Shown: piece by piece, positions 21,601 through 34,786 of the stretch | Layout of the letters: every line of letters begins with the position of its first letter | Position numbering within the stretch: position 1 is the stretch's first letter | Assembly: GCA_014843695.1 (NCBI GenBank) | Contig: CM026397.1 | Coordinates: 44,403,272-44,467,271, forward strand | Direction of reading: 5' to 3' | DNA length: 64,000 nt | Origin: Archivesica marissinica | Lineage: Eukaryota > Mollusca > Bivalvia > Venerida > Vesicomyidae | Notes under the pieces: generated by a model | Seen by the model: the letters and a program-made list of their open reading frames with translations, nothing else | Told to the model about the DNA's origin: nothing | Databases searched by the model: none | Made by a program: the position numbers and the translations under genes

Positions 21601-24600
21601 GTATTGCTAGATCATTACTGGGACAGAGACCTAGATGTAGAGGTATTGCTAGATCATTACTGGGACAGAGACCTAGATGTAGAGGTATTGCTAGATCATT
21701 ACTGGGACAGAGACCTAGATGTAGAGGTATTGCTAGATCATTACTGGGACAGAGACCTAGATGTAGAGGTATTGCTAGATCATTACTGGGACAGAGACCT
21801 AGATGTAGAGGTATTGCTAGATCATTACTGGGACAGAGACCTAGATGTAGAGGTATTGCTAGATCATTACTGGGACAGAGACCTAGATGTAGAGGTATTG
21901 CTAGATCATTACTGGGACAGAGACCTAGATGTAGAGGTATTGCTAGATCATTACTGGGACAGAGACCTAGATGTAAGGTATTGCTAGATCATTACTGGGA
22001 CAGAGACCTAGATGTAGAGGTATTGCTAGATCATTACTGGGACAGAGACCTAGATGTAGAGGTATTGATAGATCATTACTGGGACAGAGACCTAGATGTA
22101 TTGCTAGATCATTACTGGGACAGAGACCTATATGTAGAGGTATTGCTATATCATTACTGGGACAGAGACCTAGATGTAGGCTACAGGTATTGCTAGATCA
22201 TTACTGGGACAGAGACCTAGATGTATTGCTAGATCATTACTGGGACAGATACCTAGATGTAGAGGTATTGCTAGATCATTACTGGGACAGAGACCTAGAT
22301 GTATTGCTAGATCATTACGGGGACAGAGACCTAGATGTATTGCTAGATCATTACTGGGACATAGACCTAGATGTATTGCTAGATCATTACTGGGACAGAG
22401 ACCTAGATGTACAGGTATTGCTAGATCATTACTGGGACAGAGACCTAGATGTACAGATATTGCTAGAGCATTACTGGGACAGAGACCTAGGTGTAGAGGT
22501 ATTGCTAGATCATTACTGGGACAGATACCTAGATGTAGAGGTATTGATAGATCATTACTGAGACAGAGAACTGATGTACAGGTATTGCTAGATCATTACT
22601 GGGACAGAGACCTAGATGTACAGGTATTGCTAGATCATTATTGGGACAGAGACCTAGATGTAGAGGTATTGATAGATCATTACTGAGACAGAGAACTGAT
22701 GTACAGGTATTGCTAGATCATTACTGGGACAGAGACCTAGATGTACAGGTATTGATAGATCATTACTGAGACAGAGAACTGATGTACAGGTATTGCTAGA
22801 TCATTACTGGGACAGAGACCTAGATGTATTGATAGATCATTACTGGGACAGAGACCTAGATGTATTGCTAGATCATTACTGGGACAGAGACCTAGATGTA
22901 GAGGTATTGATAGATCATTACTGGGACAGAGACCTAGATGTACAGGTATTGCTAGAGCATTACTGGGACAGAGACCTATATGTAGAGGTATTGATAGATC
23001 ATTACTGGAACAGAGACCTAGATGTAGAGGTATTGATAGATCATTACTGGGACAGAGACCTAGATGTACAGATATTGCTAGAGCATTACTGGGACAGAGA
23101 CCTAGATGTAGAGGTATTGCTATATCATTACTGGGACAGAGACCTAGATGTAGAGGTATTGCTAGATCATTACTGGGACAGAGACCTAGATATACAGATA
23201 TTGCTAGAGCATTACTGGGACAGAGACCTAGATGTAGAGGTATTGATAGATCATTACTGGGACAGAGACCTAGATGTACAGGTATTGCTAGATCATTACT
23301 GGGACAGAGACCTAGATGTATTGCTAGATCATTACTGGGACAGAGACCTAGATGTAGAGGTATTGATAGATCATTACTGAGACAGAGAACTGATGTACAG
23401 GTATTGCTAGATCATTACTGGGACAGAGACCTAGATGTATTGCTAGATCATTACTGGGACAGAGACCTAGATGTACAGATATTGCTAGATCATTACTGGG
23501 ACAGAGACCTAGATGTAGAGGTATTGCTATATCATTACTGGGACAGAGACCTAGATGTACAGGTATTGCTAGAGCATTACTGGGACAGAGACCTAGATGT
23601 ACAGGTATTGCTAGATCATTACTGGGACAGAGACCTATATGTAGAGGTATTGCTAGATCATTACTGGGACAGAGACTTAGATGTACAGGTATTGCTAGGT
23701 CATCACTGGGACAGAGACCTAGATGTATTGCTAGATCATTACTGGGACAGAGACCTAGATGTATTGCTAGATCATTACTGGGACAGAGACCTAGATGTAG
23801 AGGTATTGATAGATCATTACTGGGACAGAGACCTAGATGTAGAGGTATTGATAGATCATTACTGAGACAGAGAACTGATGTACAGGTATTGCTAGATCAT
23901 TACTGGGACAGATACCTATATGTATTGCTAGATCATTACTGGGACAGAGACCTAGATGTATTGCTAGATCATTACTGGGACAGAGACCTAGATGTAGAGG
24001 TATTGATAGATCATTACTGGGACAGAGACCTAAATGTAGAGGTAATGATAGATCATTACTGAGACAGAGAACTGATGTACAGGTATTGCTAGATCATTAC
24101 TGGGACAGAGACCTAGATGTATTGCTAGATCATTACTGGGACAGAGACCTAGATGTATTGCTAGATCATTACTGGGACAGAGACCTAGATGTAGAGGTAT
24201 TGATAGATCATTACTGAGACAGAGAACTGATGTACAGGTATTGCTAGATCATTACTGGGACAGAGACCTAGATGTAGAGGTATTGCTAGATCATTACTGA
24301 GACAGAGACCTAGATGTATTGCTAGATCATTACTGGGACAGAGACCTAGATGTATTGCTAGATCATTACTGGGACAGAGACCTAGATGTATTGCTAGATC
24401 ATTACTGGGACAGAGACCTGGATGTAGAGGTATTGATAGATCATTACTGAGACAGAGAACTGATGTACAGGTATTGCTAGATCATTACTGAGACAGAGAC
24501 CTAGATGTATTGCTAGATCATTACTGGGACAGAGACCTAGATGTATTGCTAGATCATTACTGGGACAGAGACCTAGATGTAGAGGTATTGATAGATCATT

Positions 24601-24836
24601 ACTGGGACAAAGACCTAGATGTAGAGGTATTGCTAGATCATTACTGGGACAGAGACCTAGATGTAGAGGTATTGCTAGATCATTACTGGGACAGAGACCT
24701 AGATGTACAGGTATTGCTAGATCATTACTGGGACAGAGAACTAGATGTACAGGTATTGCTAGATCATTACTGGGACAGAGACCTAGATGTTTTGCTAGAT
24801 CATTACTGGGACAGAGACCTAGATGTAGAGGTATTG
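15690..24836. repeat. 9.1-kb 36/42-bp satellite with higher-order structure
   Basis: About 230 units share TAGATCATTACTGGGACAGA. The main unit types are 42 bp (with gtagaggtattg or gtacaggtattg) and 36 bp (with gtattg only), plus a variant with TGAGACAGAGAACTGATGTA. Blocks recur in the same order: 16492-16860 matches 20764-21132 (offset 4272), 19056 on matches 23404 on (offset 4348), and 20306 on matches 24510 on (offset 4204). This indicates a segmental duplication of about 4.2-4.35 kb. Because 36 and 42 are multiples of three, long open frames (HYWDRDLDV repeats) appear, but TGA in the variant unit ends them repeatedly. It is not a gene. Confidence 0.95.
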
Positions 24837-26692
24837 GAACAAACATACATACACGACTGGAACAAACATACATACATACATGACTGGAACGAACATACAT
24901 GCATACATGACTGGAACAAACATACATACATGACTGGAACAAACATACATACATGACTGGAACGAACATATATACATGACTGGAACAAACATACATACAT
25001 ACATGACTGGAACAAACATACATACATACCTGGAACAAACATACATACATGACTGGAACAAACATACATACATGACTGGAATGAACATATATACATGACT
25101 GGAACAAACATACATACATGACTGGAACAAACATACATACATGACTGGAACAAACATACATACCTGGAACAAACATACATACATGACTGGAACAAACATA
25201 CATACATACCTGGAACACACATATATACATGACTGGAACGAACATACATACATGACTGGAATGAACATATATACATGACTGGAATGAACATATATACATG
25301 ACTGGAACAAACATACATACATACATGACTGGAACAAACATACCTACATGACTGGAACAAACATACCTACATGACTGGAACAAACATACATACATGACTG
25401 GAACAAACATACATACATGACTGGAACAAACATACATACACGACTGGAACAAACATACATACATGACTGGAACAAACTTACCTACATGACTGGAACGAAC
25501 ATACATATATGACTGGAATGAACATATATACATGACTGGAACAAACATACATACATGACTGGAACAAACATACATATATGACTGGAACAAACATATATAC
25601 ATGACTGGAACAAACTTTTGGAACAAACATATATACATGACTGGAACAAACTTACATACATGAGTGGAACAAACATATATACATGACTGGAACAAACTTT
25701 TGGGAACAAACATATATACATGACTGGAACAAACATACATACATGACTGGAACAAACATATATACATGACTGGAACAAACGTACATACATACCTGGAACA
25801 AACACATATACATGACTGGAACAAACATACATACATATCTGGAACAAACATACATACATGACTGGAACAAACATATATACATGACTGGAACAAACATATA
25901 TACATGACTGGAACAAACATACATACATACATACCTGGAACATACATACATACATGACTGGAACAAACATACCTACATGACTGGAACAAACATACATACC
26001 TGGAACAAACATACATACATGTCTGGAACAAACATACATACATACATACATGACTGGAACAAACATACATACATACCTGGAACAAACATACATACATGGC
26101 TGGAACAAACATACATACATGACTGGAACAAACATACATACATACCTGGAACAAACATACATACATGGCTGGAACAAACATACATACATGACTGGAACAA
26201 ACATACATACACGACTGGAACAAACATACATACATGACTGGAACAAACTTACCTACATGACTGGAACGAACATACATATATGACTGGAACAAACATATAT
26301 ACATGACTGGAACAAACATACCTATGCTGGAACAAACATACATACATGGCTGGAAATACCTACATGACTGGAAACAAACTACTACATACTGGATGAACAT
26401 CCATACATGCTGGAACAAACATACATACTGCATACATGACTGGAACAAACATACATACATACCTGGACAAACATCATACATGACTGTACAAACTACAACT
26501 ACATACCTGGAACAACCTACATCCTAACCTGTAACAACATACATACATACCTGGACAAATAGTATATACTGACTGGAACAAATACATTACACTTAATGGG
26601 AACCAACATATATACTGACCTGGAACAAACATACATACACACACGACGTAACAAACATAATACATGGTGGACATACCTACATGACTGACACA
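24836..26692. repeat. 23-bp minisatellite, about 80 copies
   Basis: The unit is AACAAACATACATACATGAC plus TGG, with CATA-number variation. It begins abruptly at the end of the previous array. From about 26330 on, copies show dense single-base insertions and deletions, unlike the clean left part. A 695-codon minus-strand open frame here is repeat sequence. Confidence 0.94.
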
Positions 26693-28057
26693 AAGAACAC
26701 TACATGAAACCCATAAATACTACACTATTCTACCACGTATAACACTTGTCCATGACACCCATAGATACTACACTATTCTAACCACGTATAACACTTGTCC
26801 ATGAAACCCATATATACTACACTATTCTACCACGTATAAAACTTGTCCATGAAACCTATATATACTACACTATTCTACCACGTATAACACTTGTCCATGA
26901 AACCTATAGATACTACACTATTCTAACCATGTATAACACTTTTCCATGAAATCCATAGATGCTACACTATTCTACCACGTATAACACTTGTCCATGAAAC
27001 CTATAGATACTACACTATTCTACCACGTATAACACTTGTCCATGAAACCTATAGATACTACACTATTCTACCACGTATAACACTTGTCCATGAAACCTAT
27101 AGATACTACACTATTCTACCACGTATAACACTTGTCCATGAAACCCATAGATACTACACTATTCTACCACGTATAACACTTGTCCATGAAACCTATAGAT
27201 ACTACACTATTCTAACCACGTATAACACTTGTCCATGAAACCCATAGATACTACACTATTCTAACCACGTATAACACTTGTCCATGAAACCCATAGATAC
27301 TACACTATTCTAACCACGTATAACACTTGTCCATGAAACCCATATATACTACACTATTCTACCACGTATAACACTTGTCCATGAAACCCATAGATACTAC
27401 ACTATTCTAACCACGTATAACACTTGTCCATGAAACCCATAGATACTACACTATTCTACCACGTATAACACTTGTCCATGAAACCTATATATACTACACT
27501 ATTCTACCACGTATAACACTTGTCCATGAAACCTATAGATACTACACTATTCTACCACGTATAACACTTGTCCATGAAACCCATATATACTACACTATTT
27601 CTACCACGTATACTTGTCCGATGACACTATAGATACTACACTATTCTACACGTATACACTTGTCCATGAAACTATGATACTAACTATTCTAAACCACGTA
27701 TAAACTTGTCCATGAAACCTAATAGATACTACCTATTCTAACCAGTATCACTTGTCCATGAAATCCATAGATGCTACACTATTCTACCACGTATAACACT
27801 TGTCCGTGAAACCCATAGATGCTACACTATTCTAACCACGTATAACACTTGTCCATAAAACCCATAGATACTACACTATTCTAACCACGTATAACACTTG
27901 TCCATGAAACCCATAAATACTACACTATTCTACCACGTATAACACTTGTCCATGAAACCCATATATACTACACTATTCTAACCACGTATAACACTTGTCC
28001 ATGAAACCCATATATACTGCACTATTCTACCACGTATAACACTTGTCCATGAAACCT
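26693..28057. repeat. 48-bp minisatellite, about 28 copies, runs into the gap
   Basis: The unit contains CACGTATAACACTTGTCCAT. One stretch (about 27595-27745) has clustered one-base indels. The array is cut by the N block. Confidence 0.94.
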
Positions 28058-29057
28058 NNNNNNNNNNNNNNNNNNNNNNNNNNNNNNNNNNNNNNNNNNN
28101 NNNNNNNNNNNNNNNNNNNNNNNNNNNNNNNNNNNNNNNNNNNNNNNNNNNNNNNNNNNNNNNNNNNNNNNNNNNNNNNNNNNNNNNNNNNNNNNNNNNN
28201 NNNNNNNNNNNNNNNNNNNNNNNNNNNNNNNNNNNNNNNNNNNNNNNNNNNNNNNNNNNNNNNNNNNNNNNNNNNNNNNNNNNNNNNNNNNNNNNNNNNN
28301 NNNNNNNNNNNNNNNNNNNNNNNNNNNNNNNNNNNNNNNNNNNNNNNNNNNNNNNNNNNNNNNNNNNNNNNNNNNNNNNNNNNNNNNNNNNNNNNNNNNN
28401 NNNNNNNNNNNNNNNNNNNNNNNNNNNNNNNNNNNNNNNNNNNNNNNNNNNNNNNNNNNNNNNNNNNNNNNNNNNNNNNNNNNNNNNNNNNNNNNNNNNN
28501 NNNNNNNNNNNNNNNNNNNNNNNNNNNNNNNNNNNNNNNNNNNNNNNNNNNNNNNNNNNNNNNNNNNNNNNNNNNNNNNNNNNNNNNNNNNNNNNNNNNN
28601 NNNNNNNNNNNNNNNNNNNNNNNNNNNNNNNNNNNNNNNNNNNNNNNNNNNNNNNNNNNNNNNNNNNNNNNNNNNNNNNNNNNNNNNNNNNNNNNNNNNN
28701 NNNNNNNNNNNNNNNNNNNNNNNNNNNNNNNNNNNNNNNNNNNNNNNNNNNNNNNNNNNNNNNNNNNNNNNNNNNNNNNNNNNNNNNNNNNNNNNNNNNN
28801 NNNNNNNNNNNNNNNNNNNNNNNNNNNNNNNNNNNNNNNNNNNNNNNNNNNNNNNNNNNNNNNNNNNNNNNNNNNNNNNNNNNNNNNNNNNNNNNNNNNN
28901 NNNNNNNNNNNNNNNNNNNNNNNNNNNNNNNNNNNNNNNNNNNNNNNNNNNNNNNNNNNNNNNNNNNNNNNNNNNNNNNNNNNNNNNNNNNNNNNNNNNN
29001 NNNNNNNNNNNNNNNNNNNNNNNNNNNNNNNNNNNNNNNNNNNNNNNNNNNNNNNNN
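28058..29057. other. Assembly gap, 1000 N
   Basis: Exactly 1000 N, the usual placeholder for a gap of unknown size. The left edge is inside the 48-bp array and the right edge is unique sequence, so at minimum the array's end is missing. Open frames across it are artefacts. Confidence 0.98.
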
Positions 29058-29861
29058 GTGCCGCTAATTATCATTGTTAATGTGTTGAGTTTGACAAGTT
29101 TGACTAGCTGTTGACATGATGAAATTATGTCACTTTAAATACTAGAACTTGTTGAGATTTACTCACTCACTGACACAAACACGCTATTATACTGATTGCA
29201 TAAATGAAGTCATGAGCAGATGATCGGCGAATAGGAAGTTAGCCGTCTACGTCGAAGCACATGGGTACACAGAAAGAGAATATGGCATATTAACGATTTA
29301 GTGGTCATACACGACTTCATTATCACGACTAGTAATGCTTACAAATCACATTTAGTGTTCATATATTTATTATTAGTTTTCGCAACATTTGGTCCTTTTC
29401 TTCAAAGATGCGTTTTATACAGCAAATAAGATTTTTTCCCCTGGAATTTTTTTAACTGCGTCTTATACTCCAGTGCGACCTATACTCAAACGATTACGGT
29501 AGTTGTCATGTCAAGTTTGAACAAATTCTGCGTAGTGGCAGTGAAAGAAACAGACATTACTCATTGGTCTAACATGTTTTGGATTGAATCACCAAGCCGA
29601 CATTCTAGATATATTTGATTGAATCACCAAGCTGACATTTTAGATGTATTGCTTTGCAGGTAAAGATCTGGTACTCAGTCTCTAATAAAAAGAACCCACT
29701 CATTAGTTTGCCTATTGCATAATGTTCTGCATCATTATATCTCATCTGTGGACATGAGTAACAGACACACTGATAGCATCTGACACTCCAAGATTGTGTA
29801 CACAGATTAAGGTTACTGCATCCTCTTCTTAAACAAACAACTAAGTCATAAAACAAGAGGA
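29058..29861. other. Intron H-I, unique plus an old transposon-like fragment
   Basis: No exon is seen. The segment 29393-29507 (GCGTCTTATACTCCAGTGCG ... CGATTACGGTAG) has the look of the end of an old DNA transposon, recalled only by motif. The rest is unremarkable, with a short direct repeat near 29583-29640. Confidence 0.45.
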
Positions 29862-30780
29862 CCATGATGGGGCCCTGTATCGCTCACCTCCATTATTTTC
29901 CCCGGGGGTCACCATTTAAACAACTTTGAAAGAGCATTCCAACGAAATGTTTGCCAAAATCCAACCGGTGGTTCGCTAGAATGAACAATTTGTGTTAGTT
30001 TTAGACGGTGACCATCTTTTATTCCCGATAATCTTCATTTTAACAAATCTGAAAAGGCTTCACACATGGACCATAACTGTGAAATTGTGGCTACCATTGG
30101 CCAAGCAGTTTGGGTGAAGAAGAATTTTGAAATCTATAATAAAAGAACAATCTTTTGACCTTTCGGCGGCCATCTTGGATGACAAAATCATCTAAATTGT
30201 GATCGTCTCGGTATATGACATGACCATATTCACTCGAAGACAAAATTTGACCCCAACTTGATATCCCGGGCAATGCCCATTTTTGATCTCGGATCATCAT
30301 TTGAATAACGTTGAAAGAGCATTGTACATCAATCATTCTTATCCAGATTTGTCAAAATACGGCTGGCGGTTCGTGAGAAGATTTTTTAAAAAGAATTTGT
30401 GCTATTTTTAGACGGCGACCATCCTGAATTTCAGGGGGACTTTATTTTAACAAGTAGAGTTCTTGAACATTGGCTGATCAGTTTGTGAGAAGAAGATGTT
30501 TGAAATCTCTCATAAAATGTTGACCCTTTGACGGCCATCTTGGATGACATAATTAACCGATTTTGATGAAAATTGCATTAGAGTGATTGGTACCATCGAT
30601 TTGATATATGAAACGTCCATATTCGCTCAAAAATAAAATGTGACCCATATTTGAACTCCCTGACAACTCCCTGACAATTTTTGATCCCGAGGTCACCTTT
30701 TGAATAGCTTTGAAAGAGCATCGATCATTCCTATCAAGTTTCGCAAACTCTGGCTGGCAGTCCGTGAGAAGACACAATCG
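29862..30780. repeat. Interspersed repeat with three internal modules
   Basis: It begins AAGAGGACCATGATGGGGCC and CTGTATCGCTCACCT, a motif I associate with bivalve genomes (recalled, not searched). A module containing TTGAAAGAGCAT followed by GGCGGTTCG/GGCAGTCCG-type sequence recurs at about 29925, 30310 and 30707. The partner GGCGGCCATCTTGGATGACA recurs at about 30163 and 30532. Spacing is about 390 bp. No coding frame survives. Confidence 0.65.
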
Positions 30781-30931
30781 GGCGTGTAGCGCCTATTAGG
30801 CAGTGAAGGCTTGGGCCTGCAGATTGTCACAGAGAAGGAAATATCCAAAATAGGCCAAAAATGCAATAATAAGGTGCGGGTTATTAACATGTCAGTATGG
30901 TATAGAGTCTAGACCAGCAACATAATATATA

Positions 30932-31108
30932 CAGTCTACATCTGCTAAGTCGGTTATGTCGAATTAACCGGTTATCTCGAAGTCGGATCAAAGTCCTGTT
31001 TCAGACACTATCATTTTACATTTATATCGAATTTCGTTAAGTTAAACTTCGGTTATGTCGAAGTATTTTGTTCGGTCCAACGAAATTCGACATAGCGGAT
31101 GTACACTG
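30932..31108. mobile_element. pogo/Tc1-mariner-like MITE, 177 bp
   Basis: It has TA on both sides and imperfect inverted ends CAGTCTACATCTGCTAAGTC and, reversed from the right end, CAGTGTACATCCGCTATGTC. TA duplication and CAGT..CTCCGNTA-type ends fit pogo/Tigger-like elements. No coding capacity. Confidence 0.72.
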
Positions 31109-31235
31109 TATTTTGTTTTGTAGTCAATGTGACATTTTATCTCTGTATAACAATTTTAGACTCAATTTGGTATCATTTTGAAAATACATACCGGTATGTA
31201 CATATCGATATTTGAACGTCTAAAACATACATTAA

Positions 31236-31463
31236 CCCTTTCAACACCACAGACCTCTAAATAGGCTTACAAAAAGTGTAGATCCAGATGAGCCGGCTCG
31301 TGACGAGCCGTCTCATCAGGATCTGCACTTTTTGCCAGTAATATACGATTTTAAGCAAATTACCCATTTTTGATAATGGACTGGTCCCAAAGGTGATTTT
31401 CCTGATTAATTATTGGTCTAAATATATCTGAACAGTCCCATGTGATTCTTGGTGTTGAAAGGG
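31236..31463. mobile_element. piggyBac-like MITE with inner palindrome, copy a
   Basis: TTAA lies on both sides (31232-31235 and 31464-31467). The ends are CCCTTTCAACACCA and its complement. Inside, about 31274-31330 form a long near-palindrome centred on GGCTCGTGACGAGCC. TTAA duplication with CCC ends fits piggyBac. Copies b and c lie at 31712-31948 and 35333-35552. Confidence 0.82.
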
Positions 31464-31711
31464 TTAACATGATCACAGTTAAAGCGCAATGTCGGCCGTT
31501 CTAGTATGGGCCACATTCAAAATGCTACGCTATACACTCCATTACATTTATGTTCCCTTTACATGCCCCTTGTGGTTCTTTACTGGAGTGTGTGTTACGT
31601 TTTTTATCTTTGGCTAACCATTGCCCTTTGAGCGATTGCCCTAAAGAATTAGTCATTTTTAGATTTTTGGAGTGATGGTTGTTTACTAGACTCATTGGTC
31701 TGTAGTTTACA

Positions 31712-31948
31712 CCCTTTCACCCCACAGGCCTCTAAAATAGGCTTTGAAAAGTGTAGATCCATTGAGCCTGACTCGTGACGAGCCGTCTCATCAGGATCTG
31801 CACTTTTTTGCCAGTAATAATTATTACTATTTTTAGATAAAATTACCCATTTTGATAAATGAACTGGTCCAAAGGTAATTTACTTATTAATTTATTGGTC
31901 TGAAAATATCACGCACCAGTCCATGCGAGTTACTTGGGGTTGAATGGG
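31712..31948. mobile_element. piggyBac-like MITE, copy b
   Basis: Same element as 31236-31463 but more diverged. The left flank reads TTAC, the right TTAA. The inner palindrome (CTCGTGACGAGCCGTCTCAT) is kept. A SINE tail fragment (minus) lies just to its left at about 31620-31682. Confidence 0.75.
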
Positions 31949-32302
31949 TTAATAGTGCACAAGCCTAAGCTTTCACTGAAATCTACATTAACCAATCAAA
32001 TACCAAGATAACATTCTGATAAAAACATACATAAAATACTCAAATCTGTCAGTAGAGACTTCTTTATTCAACATGGAAAACAGTGCACAATCTTAGGCAA
32101 AAAAGCCAGGAATAATTCTTGATGGAAACCAGACTATTTCTAATTTATTTCAATTAGTAAATATGAAAAATTCCCATCCAAAATAGATACATTTCAGACT
32201 TCAAGGATAAAATAATCTATGTATAACTTCATCATTGATAGAATCTTGTTTGCTATTCTGTCTGTATTTAATGCCACCCACCACATAGGCATGTACATAC
32301 AG
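31949..32302. other. Unique AT-rich intron sequence
   Basis: No exon, RNA gene or repeat is seen here. Confidence 0.5.
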
Positions 32303-32585
32303 CCGGATCTGTAGTCCAGTGGTAACACGCTGGACTGGTAATCCAGGGATCGCAGGTTTGACCCCCCGTCTGACCCTAATAAAATTAACAATCTTTCAGA
32401 TGGGACGTTAAACCGAGGTCTCGTGTCGGTGCATTACACCGTGCACGTAAAAGAACCAGAAGAGACTCTGGAATGGGCCTCTGTCTGTATCATGCACTAT
32501 CCTCGAAAATCTAAAATGACTAATCTCTTCAGGAGGCGTCGCTCATATGGGCAACCGGTAGCGACGATAAATAAATGTAAAACAA
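32303..32585 (+). mobile_element. tRNA-derived SINE, full-length-looking
   Basis: The head 32305-32376 resembles a tRNA: A box TAGTCCAGTGGTAAC, anticodon-arm-like CTGGACTGGTAATCCAG, B box GCAGGTTTGACCC. The body follows (TCTTTCAGATGGGACGTTAA, CGGTGCATTACACCGTGCAC, GTAAAAGAACC) and ends CATATGGGCAACCGGTAGCG plus an ATAAATAA tail. This is the best reference copy for the fragments at 5700-5835, 9675-9745, 10540-10775 and 31620-31682. Confidence 0.8.
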
Positions 32586-33061
32586 ACACAGGCATGTACA
32601 ACATAAGGTTTGCCCAGTGTCTCTTTGGACAGATGTATTATTTCACTCTATCAAATAACTTTGCTTGTGTTCCATTTCATACAGCCATCACATATTTTCT
32701 TACATGCACACATGTGTAAAAGTAAAACAACCTGGAAGAATTCTAATTGGTTGAGAGAGTAATCCTTATAATTTGGAAATTAAACTTTAAATTATGCATA
32801 TTTCTAGGTGAATTGGTACATAACGTTAACGATAAGACAAACAGTTAATGCGATTTAAAAGAAGTCATGACTTCCCCAATTTCGGAATGATCAGAACCAA
32901 CTGCTGTAACAAGATACAGTGTACAGTGCAAATACACAGATTTCAGATCACAGGCCGAGCATCTGGATTATTGGCTTGCATCATGCTATATCAAGCGATA
33001 CATAAATCAAAACAATACACACATTTAGTGGTTTATAGGATTGTTCTATCTTTAAAGCTTA
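32586..33061. other. Unique intron sequence
   Basis: Nothing recognised on either strand. Confidence 0.5.
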
Positions 33062-33280
33062 GTCTATACAAATTTATTATAGCTCGATTGCGAAATAAGT
33101 TTTTACAACTTATATTATTCATTTTCGAGACCTCATCGCCACGAGGGAGAGAGAAGAGGCAATGTGGAATTTAAATGCCTTGCCTAAAGGCACAATCGTA
33201 ACGGATCCAGTGGGCCTCGTACTCCGAGCCTTTCACACACGGTTCGAATGTGCTACCACTGCGTTATCACGATTTCCACT
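33062..33280 (-). mobile_element. tRNA-derived SINE, minus strand
   Basis: Same family as 4846-5074. It lacks the GATGGAATCCATC step of the body (a short internal deletion near 33134). The tRNA-like end at 33225-33275 is degraded. Confidence 0.75.
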
Positions 33281-33391
33281 TTTAAGTCATTGTGATCCAA
33301 TAACACTGATAAAATATTGCTTTTCCGTTGTTTGATTTCACTTTATTGATACTATTTCAACACATTTGACACACAAGATGGTGACCTCACT

Positions 33392-34786
33392 TGGTATTAA
33401 ATTTGGTGTATCTACAATATTTTGGTGTATCTACATTTGGTCTATCTACATTTGGTACAGTTGGTCTATCTTCATTTGATCTATCTACATTTGGTATATC
33501 TACATTTGGTCTATCTACATTTGGTCTATATACATTTGGTCTGTCTACATTTGGTCTATATACATTTGGTATATCTACGTTTGGTCTATCTACATTTGGT
33601 ACAGTTGGTCTATCTTCATTTGATCTATCTACATTTGGTATATCTACATTTGGTCTATCTACATTTGGTCTATCTACATTTGGTCTATCTACATTTGGTC
33701 TATATACATTTGGTCTATCTACATTTGGTCTATATACATTTGGTATATCTACGTTTGGTCTATCTACATTTGGTCTATATACATTTGGTATATCTACATT
33801 TGGTCTATCTACATTTGGTCTATATACATTTGGTATATCTGCATTTGGTCTATCTACATTTGGTCTATATACATTTGGTATATCTACATTTGGTCTATCT
33901 ACATTAAATTTTGGTCTATCTACATTTGGTCTATATACATTTGGTCTATCTACATTTGGTCTATATACATTTGGTCTATATACATTTGGTCTATATACAT
34001 TTGGTCTATCTACATTTGGTCTATCTACATTTGGTCTATATACATTTGGTCTATCTACATTTGTCGGTCTGCTACATTTGGGTCGTATTATATACATACG
34101 GTTATATCTACATTCTGAGTCTATCTAATACATTCTTTGGTGTCTTAGTTACATTTTGGTATATATAAGATGTTGTTCATTCTACATTTTGGTTTTAGAC
34201 ATTTCGGTTATATTCGACCTTTGGTCTAATCTACATTTGGTCTATATACCGTTGGTATATTACATTTGGTCTAGGTCTACAGTAAATTGGTTGGTCTATC
34301 TATCATTTTGGGTCTATATACATTTGGTCTACTCATGTTGGTTTATTCATTTGGTCTCAGCCCCCTATCTACATGTTTGTTCTATATACATTGGGTCCGA
34401 TATATCTACATTTCGTGCTCTTATACATTTGGTATATCTACATTTGGTCTATCTACAGTTGGTCTATATACATTTGGTCTATATACATTTGGTCTGTCTA
34501 CATTTGGTCTATATACATTTGGTATATCTACATTTGGTCTATCTACATTTGGTCTATATACATTTGGTATATCTACATTTGGTCTATCTACATTTGGTCT
34601 ACATACATTTGGTATATCTACATTTGGTCTATCTACATTTGGTCTATATACATTTGGTATATCTACATTTGGTCAATCTACATTTGGTATATCTACATTT
34701 GGTCTATCTACATTTGGTCTATCTACATTTGGTCTTTGGTATATCTACATTTGGTCTATCTACATTTGGTCTATCTACATTTGTAT
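33392..34786. repeat. 15-bp minisatellite, about 90 copies
   Basis: The unit is GGTCTATCTACATTT, with regular variants (ctatat, gtatat). The middle, about 34065-34440, is disrupted by indels and substitutions while both sides are clean. Frames of up to 245 codons on both strands are repeat sequence. Confidence 0.94.

Noticed and set aside
15564..24956. Many open frames of 70-355 codons (repeated DHYWDRDLDV)
   Set aside because: They are the 36/42-bp satellite read in frame. They end at TGA in one unit type, share no start context, and lie within an AP3D1 intron.
24394..26481. 695-codon minus-strand frame (MYVCLFQS repeats)
   Set aside because: The 23-bp array lacks stops in several frames. 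Overlapping frames of similar length on both strands show it is composition, not a gene.
28022..29080. Two 345-350-codon frames of X
   Set aside because: They span only the 1000-N gap.
32305..32376. Functional tRNA gene (Thr-like anticodon arm)
   Set aside because: It continues straight into a SINE body found elsewhere in the window, and the acceptor stem does not pair well.
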